Assembly: GCA_963971285.1 (NCBI GenBank) | Contig: OZ020249.1 | Span: 10,032,256 to 10,096,255 of the forward strand | Origin: Astropecten irregularis | Lineage: Eukaryota > Echinodermata > Asteroidea > Paxillosida > Astropectinidae | DNA length: 64,000 bases | Direction of reading: 5' to 3' | Shown here: piece after piece, positions 63,908 to 64,000 of the stretch | Position numbering within the stretch: position 1 is the stretch's first letter | Layout of the letters: each line of letters begins with the position of its first letter | Notes under the pieces: generated by a model | What the model was told of the DNA's origin: nothing | Database searches by the model: none | What the model saw: only the letters and a program-made list of their open reading frames with translations | Position numbers and translations under genes: made by a program

Positions 63908-64000
63908 GGATTTGAAAAATCCTCATGCGCTTTAACAATGCATGGCCCATGCACAAACCCATGCACGAAGGTGTGAACTAGACCGAATCTTACTGACTAT
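63908..64000 (+). repeat. Delta block 32 (cut by window end)
   Basis: Only the first 93 bases are in the window. The preceding tail is a gamma/beta-plus hybrid ('tttgccccagaaatgagcaaacagatg'), unlike the other deltas. Confidence 0.88.

Larger units (their letters stand above)
1..64000 (+). repeat. 220-bp satellite array with higher-order structure
   Basis: The whole window is a head-to-tail array of a monomer of 219-223 bp, interrupted once at 21289-22072. I estimate about 226 ordinary monomers and 32 long delta monomers. A clean alpha copy is 20519-20738 (220 bp, 79 G+C, about 36% GC), followed by a beta copy at 20739-20957 (219 bp) and a beta-plus copy at 20958-21180 (223 bp). A clean gamma copy is 26132-26350 (219 bp) and a clean delta copy 26351-26782 (432 bp). 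Every monomer read lies in the same direction. Such long homogeneous arrays are typical of centromeric or other heterochromatic satellite DNA; the sequence alone does not say which. The '+' strand label is arbitrary. No satellite family name is recognised. Confidence 0.97.

Noticed and set aside
1-64000. CRISPR array
   Set aside because: The period is about 220 bp with no short repeat plus unique spacer pattern; variation is spread along the whole monomer.

Overview
The window is a single, unbroken block of eukaryotic satellite DNA. I find no credible protein-coding gene, rRNA, tRNA or CRISPR array. About 226 head-to-tail copies of a 219-223 bp monomer (about 36% GC in a counted copy) fill it. 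Another 32 longer copies (about 432 bp, called delta here) carry a 290 bp block of unrelated sequence in place of the first 78 bp of the monomer. All monomers examined lie in the same orientation. The window opens mid-monomer and closes inside a delta block, so the array continues on both sides.

Four monomer classes can be told apart, with phase set at the gg/ga-att after 'atata'. Alpha (220 bp) starts ggattagactgcgtgctgcc and carries CACGT-cata-ACGTG. Beta (219 bp) starts ggattggacagcgcgctgtc and carries a 14 bp perfect palindrome. Its beta-plus form (223 bp) also has the 12 bp palindrome ACACACGTGTGT. Gamma (219 bp) starts gaattagactgcctgctgcc and ends in a diagnostic 'tttgccaaagaaatgagcagccag'-type tail. 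Delta (432 bp) is the long form. Over most of the window they form higher-order units ending beta-plus, gamma, then delta. The clearest is an eight-monomer unit of 1973 bp (delta-beta-alpha-alpha-alpha-beta-betaplus-gamma), seen at 9150-11122, 12870-14842 and 14843-16815. Spacing between deltas varies in steps of about one monomer, which is the mark of unequal exchange.

Layout: 1-4757 is a delta-free alpha/beta block. 5046-8276 is mostly a 4.4 kb-shifted copy of it with one monomer missing. 8277-21288 holds the regular higher-order units, including a nearly perfect 3720 bp tandem duplication. 21289-22072 is the only foreign insertion: a roughly 0.78 kb element with short inverted ends, four 145 bp tandem repeats, a CA/CCCA microsatellite and a terminal hairpin. 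22073-36066 is a mosaic marked by a TACGTA insertion in beta monomers and a shared delta variant. 36067-46230 is built on a 2614/2834 bp unit with hybrid alpha/gamma monomers. 46231-60476 contains three copies of a 1.7 kb segment and a run of 1532/1312 bp units. 60477-63907 is the most irregular part and includes diverged monomers.

Organism: higher-order satellite structure and the nested non-autonomous repeat point to an animal nuclear genome. The element's tandem core plus microsatellite plus 'tatgcccc...ggggcata' terminal hairpin resembles dispersed repeats I associate with molluscs and other marine invertebrates. That is recollection, not a search, and the assignment is weak. The minus-strand reading frames of 60-205 codons are by-products of a stop-poor monomer strand and are not annotated as genes.
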